Shown: positions 15,130 through 23,226 of the stretch, one piece after another
How the letters are laid out: the number at the start of each line of letters is the position of its first letter
Position numbering within the stretch: the first letter of the stretch is position 1
NCBI GenBank assembly: GCA_958421655.1
Contig: CATZMG010000017.1
Location: forward strand, 1 to 33,344
Direction of reading: 5' to 3'
Source: an uncultured Collinsella sp.
GTDB lineage: Bacteria > Actinomycetota > Coriobacteriia > Coriobacteriales > Coriobacteriaceae
DNA: 33,344 nucleotides
Position numbers and translations under genes: made by a program
The notes under the pieces: model-generated
The model's database searches: none
Seen by the model: only the letters and a program-made list of their open reading frames with translations
Told to the model about the DNA's origin: nothing

Positions 15130-16413
15130 ATGGCTGAAGAATTCGATTTCCATCCGATGTGGGACAGCCTCGGCATGAATCTTGCCGACCATGACATGCT
15201 GCTGGGCGCCGTGGGCCAGATGTACGGCGACATGTTCCTGACGCAGAACAATCGTCCCAAGTCCACGTCCTACCTGGACTTTGTGGCCACCAACATCCAC
15301 AGCGGCCGTATTAAGGAGATGCTCGACAAGAAGGAGGCCGGCGAGGCCACCAAGATCGTCGGTTCGTTCTGCGTGTACGTGCCCGAGGAGATCGTACTTG
15401 CCTGTGACGGCATCCCCGTGGGCCTGTGCTCGGGTGCCGACTGGGCAACCGATAAGGTCGAGGAGCACCTGCCGCGCAACACCTGTCCGCTTATCAAGAG
15501 CTTTGCCGGCTTTAAGCTGGGCGAGGTCTGCCCCTACATTGAGTCGAGTGACCTGGTGGTGGGTGAGAACACCTGCGATGGCAAGAAGAAGGCCTACGAG
15601 TTCTTTGCCACGCAAAAGAATATGTACGTCATGGATATTCCCAACGTGCACGACGAGTCGACGCTCGTGACCTGGAAGGCCGAGGTCAAGAAGCTCGCCG
15701 CCAAGATCGAGGAAGAGTGCGGCGTCAAGATTACGCCCGAGCGTCTGAAGGCCGCCATTCACGCCGTCAACGAGAAGCGTCGCGCCCTGCAGCGCCTCGC
15801 TGCCACGCGCGCTGCCGACCCGGCGCCCATCAGCGGTCTCGACAGCCTGCTGACCGTTCAGGCCGCCTTTATGGACGACACGCCGCGTCTGACCGGAGCC
15901 ATCAACGATATGGCGGCTGAGTGCGAGCAGCGTGTCGAGGCCGGCGAGGGCGTGGCGCCCAAGGGGACCAAGCGCATCCTGTACACCGGTACGCCCATGG
16001 CCGTGCCCAACTGGAAGCTGTTCAACCTTATCGAGAAGGCCGGCGGCGTCGTGGTGGGCGAGGAGTCCTGCACGGGCTCGCGCTACTACAAGGACCTGGT
16101 CGATGAGTCCGGTGAGACGGTCGACGAGATGCTCGACGCCATCGCCGAGCGCTACTTTAAGATCAACTGCGCCGTCTTTACGCCCAATGACCAGCGTATG
16201 AAGGACATTGTCCAGATGGCCAAGGACCTGCATGCCGACGGTATCGTCGACGTGGCCTTGCAGTTCTGCACGCTCTACGAGATGGAGTCGTTTGCCGTGG
16301 AGAAGGCTGCCGAGGAGGCCGGCATTCCGTTTATGCACATCACGACCGACTACGCCGGCGAGGACGCCGGTCAGCTCCAGACCCGCATCGAGGCCTTCCT
16401 CGAGACGATTTAG
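15130..16413 (+). CDS. Double-cubane-cluster protein (2-hydroxyacyl-CoA dehydratase-like reductase), copy 1
   Basis: The 427-residue protein belongs to the HgdB/BcrC/YjiM superfamily, and within it resembles double-cubane-cluster proteins. These carry an [8Fe-9S]-type cluster and perform ATP-driven low-potential reductions when served by an activator ATPase. Cysteines at 81, 100, 119 (RNTCPLIKS), 134, 149 (ENTCDGKKK), 314, 347 and 380 all recur at matching positions in the second copy at 21928, enough for cluster ligation. C92 is not shared. The CoA-dehydratase subfamilies usually come as two different subunits, whereas here a single-subunit type is likely. Start: ATG 15130 behind GAGAGGGG. 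An importer operon follows after a 184-base structured gap. The natural substrate is unknown. Confidence 0.82.
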   Translation: MAEEFDFHPMWDSLGMNLADHDMLLGAVGQMYGDMFLTQNNRPKSTSYLDFVATNIHSGRIKEMLDKKEAGEATKIVGSFCVYVPEEIVLACDGIPVGLCSGADWATDKVEEHLPRNTCPLIKSFAGFKLGEVCPYIESSDLVVGENTCDGKKKAYEFFATQKNMYVMDIPNVHDESTLVTWKAEVKKLAAKIEEECGVKITPERLKAAIHAVNEKRRALQRLAATRAADPAPISGLDSLLTVQAAFMDDTPRLTGAINDMAAECEQRVEAGEGVAPKGTKRILYTGTPMAVPNWKLFNLIEKAGGVVVGEESCTGSRYYKDLVDESGETVDEMLDAIAERYFKINCAVFTPNDQRMKDIVQMAKDLHADGIVDVALQFCTLYEMESFAVEKAAEEAGIPFMHITTDYAGEDAGQLQTRIEAFLETI

Positions 16414-16597
16414 CCGCACCTGCGCTAAGCTGTGCCGCCGGGTGTTCCTATCCGCGCGATAGGGATTTCTCTGTTGCCATGCCGGCCGGTGTCCGGATGC
16501 ACCGCAGGGTGCCGACCGGCTTCGCATAGCTGCCGGGGCGGGGATTTCCGCCGTCCCGGCAGATTCTATCCGTTTGTTCAGTCACGAAAGGAACTCA
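16414..16597 (+). other. Structured intergenic RNA between DCCP copy 1 and the binding protein
   Basis: The gap contains CCTATC/GATAGG (about 16447-16463), GCACC-GCAG-GGTGC (16499-16512) nested inside GCCGG/CCGGC-type pairings, and a long stem, CTGCCGGGGCGG (16530-16541) with CCGTCCCGGCAG (16551-16562). No good T-run follows any of them. They may set the expression ratio of the two genes by pausing or RNA processing. A promoter within this gap cannot be excluded. Confidence 0.35.
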
Positions 16598-18208
16598 ATG
16601 AACAACGACCTTTTCAAGGCGGGCGTTTCCCGTCGCGGTTTTCTGACCGGCTCCGCTGCCCTGTGCGCCATAGCGGGCCTCGGCCTCGCCGGCTGCGGCG
16701 GTTCGGGCGCCGAGAGCGGTAGCGCCGCTGCCTCCGGCCAGGATGTGGAGTATCGCGACGAGCTGCAGATCGCGCTCCCGGCGAGCCCGGACGGTCTCGA
16801 TCCGCACACCACGTCGTCGCTTGTGACTATGGACGTCATCTGCAATGTCGTCGAGCCGCTCTTTGGCCTCGATAGCGACTACGAGCCCCAGCCCGTGCTG
16901 GCCAAGGGCTATGAGGTCTCCGACGACGGCCTGACCTACACCATCAAGCTGCGCGAGGGCGTCACCTTCCACAACGGCAAGGAGTTTGGCTCCGAGGACG
17001 TCGTGGCCTCGATGAACCGCTGGCTCACCGTCAACGATCGCGCCGCGAGCCTGCTGCCCGGTGCCACCTTCGCCGCCTCGGGCGACCACGAGGTCACCTG
17101 CACGCTGACCGAGCCCGCCATCGACTTTCTGATCATCCTGGGCAACCACTCCCAGTATCCGGGTATCTTCCCCTCCGAGGTCATCGAGGCCGCGGGCGAT
17201 ACCGGCGTGACCGAGTACGTGGGTACCGGTGCCTACAAGTTTGTGGAGTGGAAGCAGGACCAGTACGTCCATCTCACCCGCTACGAAGACTATGTTGCCG
17301 CCCACGGCAAGGCTTCGGGCTACACCGGCAAGGTCTCCGCGCCCACCAAGGACATCTACTATCAGTTCGTGACCGAGGCCTCCACGCGCGTGAGCGGGTT
17401 TGAGACCGGCGAGTACGATATCGCTGGCGAGATCCCCACCGAGAACTACCACGACTTCGACGGCAACGACGACGTCAAGCTCTACACCCATAACGCCGGC
17501 GTTCTGACCGCCTTCCTCAACATGAACGAGGGCATCTTCGCCGACGAGGAGATCCGCAAGTGCGCCCTCATGGCTATCGACTGCGAGGCGGCCGCTCTTG
17601 CCGCCTATGGCGAGAAGGAGCTCTTCAACATTGATCCCAACCTTGGCAACCCCGAGAACGCTCAGTGGGCGACCGACGCGGGTAAGAAGTACTTTAACCA
17701 GGCCGACGCCAAGGCCGCCAAGAAGGCTCTGGCCAAGACCTCCTATGCCGGTGAGACGGTCAAGCTGCTGACCACCCCCGACTACAAGGATATGTACAAC
17801 GCCACCGTCGCGCTGCAGGAGCAGCTCGAGAAGGCCGGCTTCACCGCCGAGGTCGACAGCTACGAGTTCGCGACCTTCATGGACATCCGCTCCGGCAAGC
17901 CCGAGCAGTGGGACCTCTTTGTGGCCTCCACCAACTACAAGCCCATCCCGGCTCAGTCCCTCTCGGTCTCCAAGGCCTTCTATGGCCTGTCCGACGAGAA
18001 GGCGCTCAAGCTCGTGGCCGAGACCCGTATCGCCAAGGACACCGACGCCGCGGCCAAGAAGTGGGCCGAGGCTCAGGAGCGTCTCTATGAGATCGCCGTC
18101 ATCGAGCCGCTTTGCCACTACGCTTCCATCACGGGCACCCAGGCAGACGTCGAGGACGTCGAGGTGCTCGACGGTGCCATCGTTTGGAACGCCAAGCGTC
18201 CGGAGTAA
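16598..18208 (+). CDS. ABC transporter substrate-binding lipoprotein, family 5 (peptide/nickel type)
   Basis: The 536-residue protein is a Dpp/Opp/Nik-type binding protein. A twin-arginine-like signal, SRRGFLTG (residues 11-18), leads to the lipobox GLAGC with the lipidated cysteine at 33, then a Ser/Ala/Gly-rich linker. The mature protein has family-5 landmarks: SPDGLDPHTTSS, YEVSDDGLTYTIKLREGVTFHNGKEF (read in two parts near residues 105-130) and VGTGAYKFVEWK. Family 5 covers di- and oligopeptides, nickel chelates, opines and sugars, so the ligand cannot be named. Start: ATG 16598 behind GAAAGGAA. The flanking DCCP genes suggest the ligand may be a substrate or precursor for reduction; this is inference. 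Confidence 0.9.
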   Translation: MNNDLFKAGVSRRGFLTGSAALCAIAGLGLAGCGGSGAESGSAAASGQDVEYRDELQIALPASPDGLDPHTTSSLVTMDVICNVVEPLFGLDSDYEPQPVLAKGYEVSDDGLTYTIKLREGVTFHNGKEFGSEDVVASMNRWLTVNDRAASLLPGATFAASGDHEVTCTLTEPAIDFLIILGNHSQYPGIFPSEVIEAAGDTGVTEYVGTGAYKFVEWKQDQYVHLTRYEDYVAAHGKASGYTGKVSAPTKDIYYQFVTEASTRVSGFETGEYDIAGEIPTENYHDFDGNDDVKLYTHNAGVLTAFLNMNEGIFADEEIRKCALMAIDCEAAALAAYGEKELFNIDPNLGNPENAQWATDAGKKYFNQADAKAAKKALAKTSYAGETVKLLTTPDYKDMYNATVALQEQLEKAGFTAEVDSYEFATFMDIRSGKPEQWDLFVASTNYKPIPAQSLSVSKAFYGLSDEKALKLVAETRIAKDTDAAAKKWAEAQERLYEIAVIEPLCHYASITGTQADVEDVEVLDGAIVWNAKRPE

Positions 18209-18218
18209 TGCAATAGAT

Positions 18219-18262
18219 GGCGTGGCGGCTGGAGGGGTCTGGTCCCCTGTGGCCGCCACGCC
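18219..18262 (+). other. Intercistronic hairpin after the binding-protein gene
   Basis: A perfect 11-bp stem, GGCGTGGCGGC (18219-18229) with GCCGCCACGCC (18252-18262), is extended inside by AGGGG/CCCCT (18233-18248). No T-run follows. Such hairpins after binding-protein genes commonly protect the upstream mRNA and lower permease expression. Confidence 0.7.
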
Positions 18263-18296
18263 CCGTCCACGTTCAGAGGGGAAATAGACGCCTCGC

Positions 18297-19250
18297 ATGT
18301 TGAAGTACACGCTCAAACGTATAGGCGCGATGGTTCCGGTGATGCTCATCATCTCGGTCGTCGTGTTTTTGATTATCTATCTCACACCGGGTGACCCGGC
18401 CTCTTCGATGCTCGGCATGGAGGCTTCGGCCGACCAGATCGAGCGCGTCAACGATAGCCTGGGACTCAACGAGCCGCTGCCGCAGCGCTACGTTGAGTGG
18501 ATGGGCGGCGTGCTTACCGGCGACCTGGGCGATTCGTATTTTATGCGCCAGCCCGTCACGCAGGCGATCGCCGAGCACTTTGGCCCCACGCTATCGCTCG
18601 CGCTTCTGGCACAGCTCATCGCGCTGTTGATTGCACTGCCCTGCGGCGTCGTCGCTGCCCTCAAACATGGGTCGCGCACCGACGCGGTCTTGCGTGTCGT
18701 TGCTCTTTTGGGCGTGGCGATACCCGGCTTTTTGATGGCGCTCATGCTTATGTGGCTGTTTGCCGTCACGTTGCGTGTGTTCCCGGTGGCCGGCTATGCG
18801 CCGCTATCGAAGGGCTGGTTCAGCCATTTACGCTATCTTGCGTTGCCGGCCATATCGCTTGGATGCGTGCAGGCGGCCCTGCTCATGCGCATGACCCGTT
18901 CGAGCGTTATCGAGGCCATGCAGCTCGACTGCGTTAAGACGGCGCGTGCCAAGGGCGTCTCAGAGGTTCGCGTGGTGCTGGCCCATGCCCTGCGCAACGC
19001 AGCGCTGCCGATTCTCACCTCGGTCGGCTATTCTTTTGGCGCCCTGATTACGGGTGCCGTGGTGACTGAGGCCATTTTTAACATCCCCGGTTTGGGCCAG
19101 CTGGTCACGAGCTCTATCGAGCGTCGCGACTATCCGGTGATTCAGGGCGTGCTTCTGGTCGTCGCCTTGTTGAATTCGGTGATCAATCTGGCCGTCGACC
19201 TTGCCTACGGCGCTTTTGACCCGCGCGCTCGCAAATGGGGCGATGCATGA
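18297..19250 (+). CDS. ABC transporter permease, DppB/OppB type
   Basis: The 317-residue integral membrane protein has the DppB layout: an N-terminal helix (MLKYTLKRIGAMVPVMLIIS), the extracytoplasmic LTPGDPASSMLG region, and the EAA loop DCVKTARAKGVSEVRVVLAH followed by ALRNAALPILT, which docks to the ATPases. About six membrane segments are visible. It forms the translocation pore with the next gene product. GAGGGG lies about 15 bases upstream of ATG 18297, further than usual, which together with the preceding hairpin suggests lower translation than the binding protein. It ends in an ATGA overlap with the next gene. Confidence 0.92.
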   Translation: MLKYTLKRIGAMVPVMLIISVVVFLIIYLTPGDPASSMLGMEASADQIERVNDSLGLNEPLPQRYVEWMGGVLTGDLGDSYFMRQPVTQAIAEHFGPTLSLALLAQLIALLIALPCGVVAALKHGSRTDAVLRVVALLGVAIPGFLMALMLMWLFAVTLRVFPVAGYAPLSKGWFSHLRYLALPAISLGCVQAALLMRMTRSSVIEAMQLDCVKTARAKGVSEVRVVLAHALRNAALPILTSVGYSFGALITGAVVTEAIFNIPGLGQLVTSSIERRDYPVIQGVLLVVALLNSVINLAVDLAYGAFDPRARKWGDA

Positions 19251-20077
19251 TGGCAAACGTTAAGAAGGCTCTTGCCAACAAGGGGTTTGTGGTCGGTGGC
19301 TGCATTTTCCTGGCGATTGCGCTGATCGCGCTCGTCGGTCCGCTGGTGTGGACGGTTAATCCCAATGCGCAAGAGATGGCGTTGCGACTTTCGGCACCTT
19401 CGCCCGCGCATCCCTTTGGCTGCGATGACTTTGGCCGCGACCTGCTTGCCCGCGTCATCGTGGGCGCGCGCGTGTCGCTTGGCGTTGGCATTGCCGTCAC
19501 GCTCGCGACGAGTGCGCTCGGCTTGGTGATTGGCGCCTATGCGTGCTACAACGAGAGGCTCGATCATATTCTCATGCGCATCTGCGACGGCCTTATGTCC
19601 ATTCCGGGCGTGCTGCTGGCCATCGCACTCATGGCCATGATGGGGGCGAGCGTGTGGAACGTTATCATCGCGCTCTCCATCGTCTATACGCCCAGCATGG
19701 CGCGCATCGTGCGCTCGCGTGCGATGGTGGTCAAGGAGGAGCCCTTTGTGGAGGCCCTGCGCGTGCAGGGCGCCTCGACCGCGCGCATCGTGTGGCTGCA
19801 TATCATGCCCAACGTTATGGCACCCTTCCTGGTGCAGGCGCCCTTTGTCTTTGCCGCGGCCGTGCTCTCGGAGGCGGCCCTCTCGTTTCTGGGCCTGGGT
19901 ATCAAGGCACCCGACGCCAGCTGGGGAAACATCCTGCAGGCAGGCAAGAACGTGATGCGCAAAGCCTGGTGGATGATCTTCTTCCCGGCAGCGGCCATCA
20001 TCGCGAGCGTGCTTTCGCTGAACCTTGCCGGCGACGGCCTGCGCGACGCCCTCGACCCCAAGACCAAGGAGGACTAG
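19247..20077 (+). CDS. ABC transporter permease, DppC/OppC type
   Basis: The 276-residue protein is the second permease. It shows the DppC hallmarks HPFGCDDFGRDLLARVIVGARVS (about residues 54-76, split over the first periplasmic loop), the EAA loop VEALRVQGASTARIVWLHIM, and the terminal region SFLGLGIKAPDASWGNIL. Two start codons occur in tandem, ATGATG at 19247 and 19250. The first overlaps the stop of the upstream permease (ATGA), indicating coupled translation. The next gene begins three bases after the stop. Confidence 0.92.
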   Translation: MMANVKKALANKGFVVGGCIFLAIALIALVGPLVWTVNPNAQEMALRLSAPSPAHPFGCDDFGRDLLARVIVGARVSLGVGIAVTLATSALGLVIGAYACYNERLDHILMRICDGLMSIPGVLLAIALMAMMGASVWNVIIALSIVYTPSMARIVRSRAMVVKEEPFVEALRVQGASTARIVWLHIMPNVMAPFLVQAPFVFAAAVLSEAALSFLGLGIKAPDASWGNILQAGKNVMRKAWWMIFFPAAAIIASVLSLNLAGDGLRDALDPKTKED

Positions 20078-20080
20078 CCC

Positions 20081-21076
20081 ATGAGCGAACATCTTTTGGA
20101 CGTGCGCGACCTCTGCATCTCGTTTGTGGGCCGCGATGGCAACGCGCTGGAAGCCGTCAACAAACTCAACCTGCATATTGATGCCGGCGAGATCGTTGGT
20201 GTTGTCGGCGAGTCCGGCTGCGGTAAGTCGGTGTTTGCCCAGAGTGTCATGCGCCTATTGGAGCATGAACAGAAGATGGCCTATACCGGTCAGATTCTCT
20301 TTGACGGGGAGGACCTGCTCGCGCGTCCGCTCAAGCGCATGCGCGAGGTGCGCGGCTGCGATATCGCCATGATCTTCCAGGACCCGTTGTCCTCACTCAA
20401 CCCCGTCATGACGGTGGGCGCGCAGGTTATCGAGGCCGTGCGGGCCCACCGTAAGGTGAGCCGCCGCGAAGCCCGCAACGAGGCTCTATCGCTGTTGGAG
20501 CGTGTGGGAATTCGAGATGCCGCGGCTCGCTTCGACATGTATCCGGGCGATTTTAGCGGCGGTATGCGCCAGCGCGTGATGATTGCCATGGCGCTCGCCG
20601 GGCACCCACGCCTGCTTATCGCCGACGAGCCCACCACGGCACTCGACACGACGACTCAAAAACAGATTTTGGATCTCCTGCGCGACCTCAACAGTTCCGA
20701 GGGCATGGCGGTGCTTTTTATCAGCCATGATTTGGGTGTCGTCACGAGCATCTGCTCGCGCGTGCACGTCATGTATCTGGGCCAAATCGTAGAAGAGATC
20801 GACGCCTGCGGCCTTATGGAGCGCCCGAGCCACCCGTATGCCCAGGGGCTCATCGCGAGCATTCCGCCGCTCGAAGGCGAGCGAGTTGACACGTTGGCGG
20901 ATATTCCGGGCACAGTGCCGCCGCTTACGGCAATACCCTGTGGATGCCGCTTTGCGCCTCGTTGCGCCCGGGCGGACGAGCGTTGCCGCGCACAGGAGCC
21001 TCCGCTGGTTGCCGTGAATGCGTGTGACCGGTCTAAATGCTGGCTTGTCGAGAAAGGGGAGTGCCATGGCTGTTGA
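20081..21076 (+). CDS. ABC transporter ATP-binding protein, DppD/OppD type
   Basis: The 331-residue ATPase has Walker A, GESGCGKS (43-50), Q-loop MIFQDPLSSLNPVM, signature FSGGMRQRVMIAMAL, Walker B LLIADEPTTALD and the switch histidine in FISHDLGVV. The C-terminal oligo_HPY region is present (RPSHPYAQGLIASIPPLEG), followed by CGCRFAPRCARADERC, a cysteine cluster that in related transporters can hold a [4Fe-4S] cluster. It drives uptake together with the following ATPase. AAGGAGG lies just before the stop of the preceding gene, and the ATG follows three bases after that stop. Confidence 0.93.
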   Translation: MSEHLLDVRDLCISFVGRDGNALEAVNKLNLHIDAGEIVGVVGESGCGKSVFAQSVMRLLEHEQKMAYTGQILFDGEDLLARPLKRMREVRGCDIAMIFQDPLSSLNPVMTVGAQVIEAVRAHRKVSRREARNEALSLLERVGIRDAAARFDMYPGDFSGGMRQRVMIAMALAGHPRLLIADEPTTALDTTTQKQILDLLRDLNSSEGMAVLFISHDLGVVTSICSRVHVMYLGQIVEEIDACGLMERPSHPYAQGLIASIPPLEGERVDTLADIPGTVPPLTAIPCGCRFAPRCARADERCRAQEPPLVAVNACDRSKCWLVEKGECHGC

Positions 21077-21851
21077 TAGCGAAGCCCTGCTTAGGGTCTC
21101 ACATCTGACTAAAACGTATCCCATGCCGGGCTCAGGTTTTAAGCGTCAGGTCTTTACCGCCGTGGACGATCTGTCGTTTGAGATCGCGCCGGGCGAGGTC
21201 TATGGCCTGGTTGGCGAATCCGGATCGGGCAAGTCGACGACTGGACGCCTGATCTGTGGTCTCGAACGTGCGGATTCCGGCTCGATTGTCTATCGCGGGC
21301 ACGACCTCGCCACGATGTCGGAGCGCGAACGCAAGCCGTTTCGCCGCGAGATCCAGCTGGTATTCCAGGATAGCTCTACGGCTTTTGACCCGCGCAACCG
21401 TGTCGGCCGCATTTTGGAGGAGCCGCTGATTATCGCCGGCGTGCGCGATGCGGATGAGCGCCATGGGCGCGCGCTCTCGGCCCTGGCCTCGGTCGGTCTT
21501 CTGGCAGAGCATTATGACCGCTATCCGCATGACCTTTCGGGGGGACAGCGTCAGCGACTCAACCTGGCACGGGCGCTTATTTGCGAGCCGCGCCTTGTGG
21601 TATGCGACGAGCCGGTCTCGGCGCTTGACGTGTCCGTTCAGGCGCAAGTGCTCAACTTGCTTCGCGATCTGCAGCGCACGACGGGCGTGGCGCTGCTGTT
21701 TATCACGCATGATATGCGTGTGGTTCGGCATATGTCCGACCGGATTGGTGTGCTCTACCACGGTCGTCTTGTCGAGGAAGGCGCGGCCGAGGACGTGATC
21801 GCGCACCCGAGCGAGCCGTATACGCAGGAGCTTATCGACGCCATTCCCTAG
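21066..21851 (+). CDS. ABC transporter ATP-binding protein, DppF/OppF type
   Basis: The 261-residue ATPase has Walker A, GESGSGKS (50-57), Q-loop LVFQDSSTAFDPRNRV, signature LSGGQRQRLNLARAL, Walker B LVVCDEPVSALD and FITHDMRVV. It ends soon after HPSEPYTQELIDAIP and so lacks most of the C-terminal extension and the cysteine cluster seen in its partner. This is shorter than most OppF proteins but leaves the ATPase core complete. The ATG at 21066 lies inside the end of the previous gene (11-base overlap) with AAAGGGGAG upstream. It closes a complete five-component importer. Confidence 0.92.
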   Translation: MAVDSEALLRVSHLTKTYPMPGSGFKRQVFTAVDDLSFEIAPGEVYGLVGESGSGKSTTGRLICGLERADSGSIVYRGHDLATMSERERKPFRREIQLVFQDSSTAFDPRNRVGRILEEPLIIAGVRDADERHGRALSALASVGLLAEHYDRYPHDLSGGQRQRLNLARALICEPRLVVCDEPVSALDVSVQAQVLNLLRDLQRTTGVALLFITHDMRVVRHMSDRIGVLYHGRLVEEGAAEDVIAHPSEPYTQELIDAIP

Positions 21852-21927
21852 AGGATGCTTCCTTTTGGGTATGGCGTGGGTTCGTTGTTTAATTGTCGGT
21901 ATATCGGTGCAAGAGAGGGGAACTACT

Positions 21928-23091
21928 ATGTCCGATATCGAGGAACAGCCGCTGCCGCGCACGTTTGAGGAGTTCAACGAGCAGCGCAAGGCGGCGTTTA
22001 TTCGCGTCAAGGATTACAAGCAGGCCGGCAATCGCCTGGTCGGCTTTTTGTGCAGCTATACGCCGCTCGAGATCATCGATGCCGCGGGCGCCGCAAGTGT
22101 CGCTCTGTGCGGTACGTCCGATGAGGTGATTCCCGAGGCCGAGAAGGTGCTGCCGGCAAATCTCTGCCCGCTCATCAAGTCGACGTACGGCTTTGCCTAC
22201 TCGCAAAAGTGTCCGTTTACGTACTTTAGCGACATGATCATCGGTGAGACCACCTGCGACGGCAAGAAGAAGATGTACGAGCTGCTCAACGAGCTCAAGC
22301 GCACGCACATTCTGCATCTTCCTCAGGGTCGCGACCGCGCCTACGAGCGCGAGGGCTGGTACGAGGAGTGCCGCCTGCTCAAGGAGGAGCTCGAGGGCTT
22401 CTACGGTATTACGATCACCGATGACGATCTGCGCGCTGCCGTCCGTCGTCGCAACCGCTTGCGTGCGGCCCAGCTCGACATGTTTGCGCTGCAGGCCAAT
22501 CAGCCGGCGGCCATGAGCGGCGTCGACCTGATGAGCACCATGTTCGCCGGTACGTTTAGCTTTGATATCGAGGCCTATACGCAGCAGCTGGAGCAAAAGG
22601 TCGCCAAGCTGCGCGAGGCCTACGACGCGGGCGAGCGCCCGGTTGCGGCGGATGCCAAGCGCATCCTGATTACTGGTTGCCCGGTGGGCGGTGTGATCAA
22701 CAAGATCGGTCGTACCATCGAGTCCAACGGCGGCGTGGTCGTGTGTATGGACGACTGCTCGGGCGAGCGCACGGCGGCCATGATGATCGATCCGGACGCT
22801 CCCGATATCTTGCGCGCCATCGCCGACTGCTACCTGGACATTAACTGCTCGGTCATGACGCCCAACGACGGCCGTATGGAAAACACGCTGGCCATGTGCG
22901 AGAAGTATCACGTCGATGGCGTGGTAGAGAGCGTGCTACAGGCCTGCCACACCTTTAACGTGGAGAGTGCGCGCATGCAGGAGGCCGTCGAGGGTGCGGG
23001 TATTCCGTATATGAAGATCGAGACCGACTACAGCAACGGTGACATGGGCCAGATTGAGACGCGTATCGCTGCCTTTATCGAGACGCTCTAG
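21928..23091 (+). CDS. Double-cubane-cluster protein (2-hydroxyacyl-CoA dehydratase-like reductase), copy 2
   Basis: This 387-residue homologue of the protein at 15130 keeps all eight cysteines shared by the pair: 42, 61, 80 (ANLCPLIKS), 95, 110 (ETTCDGKKK), 277, 307 (INCSVMTPND) and 340. It is about 40 residues shorter at the N-terminus than copy 1. The VGFLCSYTPLEIIDAAG opening is typical of this superfamily. It probably carries the double-cubane cluster and receives electrons from the activator encoded 135 bases downstream. Sequence divergence between the copies is large, so they are old paralogues rather than a recent duplication and may act on different substrates or pair as a heterodimer. 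Start: ATG 21928 behind GAGAGGGG. Confidence 0.83.
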   Translation: MSDIEEQPLPRTFEEFNEQRKAAFIRVKDYKQAGNRLVGFLCSYTPLEIIDAAGAASVALCGTSDEVIPEAEKVLPANLCPLIKSTYGFAYSQKCPFTYFSDMIIGETTCDGKKKMYELLNELKRTHILHLPQGRDRAYEREGWYEECRLLKEELEGFYGITITDDDLRAAVRRRNRLRAAQLDMFALQANQPAAMSGVDLMSTMFAGTFSFDIEAYTQQLEQKVAKLREAYDAGERPVAADAKRILITGCPVGGVINKIGRTIESNGGVVVCMDDCSGERTAAMMIDPDAPDILRAIADCYLDINCSVMTPNDGRMENTLAMCEKYHVDGVVESVLQACHTFNVESARMQEAVEGAGIPYMKIETDYSNGDMGQIETRIAAFIETL

Positions 23092-23092
23092 C

Positions 23093-23167
23093 TTTCTCAG
23101 GCACCGGATCTTGCCCCTCAAAGTACGCTGCGCTCCTCTTTCGGGGCAATCTCCGGCACCTGAGAAA
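23093..23167. repeat. Long imperfect inverted repeat between DCCP copy 2 and its activator
   Basis: Arms of 25 bases (23093-23117 and 23143-23167) pair except at two symmetric internal mismatches, CA/CA and TC/TC. The paired blocks are TTTCTCAGG/CCTGAGAAA, CCGGA/TCCGG and TTGCCCC/GGGGCAA. The 25-base loop includes AAAG/CTTT. It begins one base after the stop codon of the reductase gene. No T-run follows, so it is not a standard terminator. Confidence 0.85.
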
Positions 23168-23182
23168 CCTAGAGCTAAGGCG

Positions 23183-23213
23183 TCTAAACGCGCCGCTGTC
23201 TTTGATGTTTAGA
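23183..23213 (+). promoter_or_regulatory. Inverted repeat just before the activator gene
   Basis: TCTAAAC (23183-23189) and GTTTAGA (23207-23213) are complementary with 17 bases between them. The second arm ends three bases before the ribosome site GGGAGAGAG, so the hairpin could influence translation, or the DNA could be an operator. Confidence 0.35.
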
Positions 23214-23226
23214 TTGGGAGAGAGCC

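Noticed and set aside
16595..18352. A 585-codon minus-strand frame opposite the binding-protein gene
   Set aside because: It has Leu/Gly/Val-rich repetitive composition and covers the binding-protein gene almost exactly; it is a codon-bias shadow.
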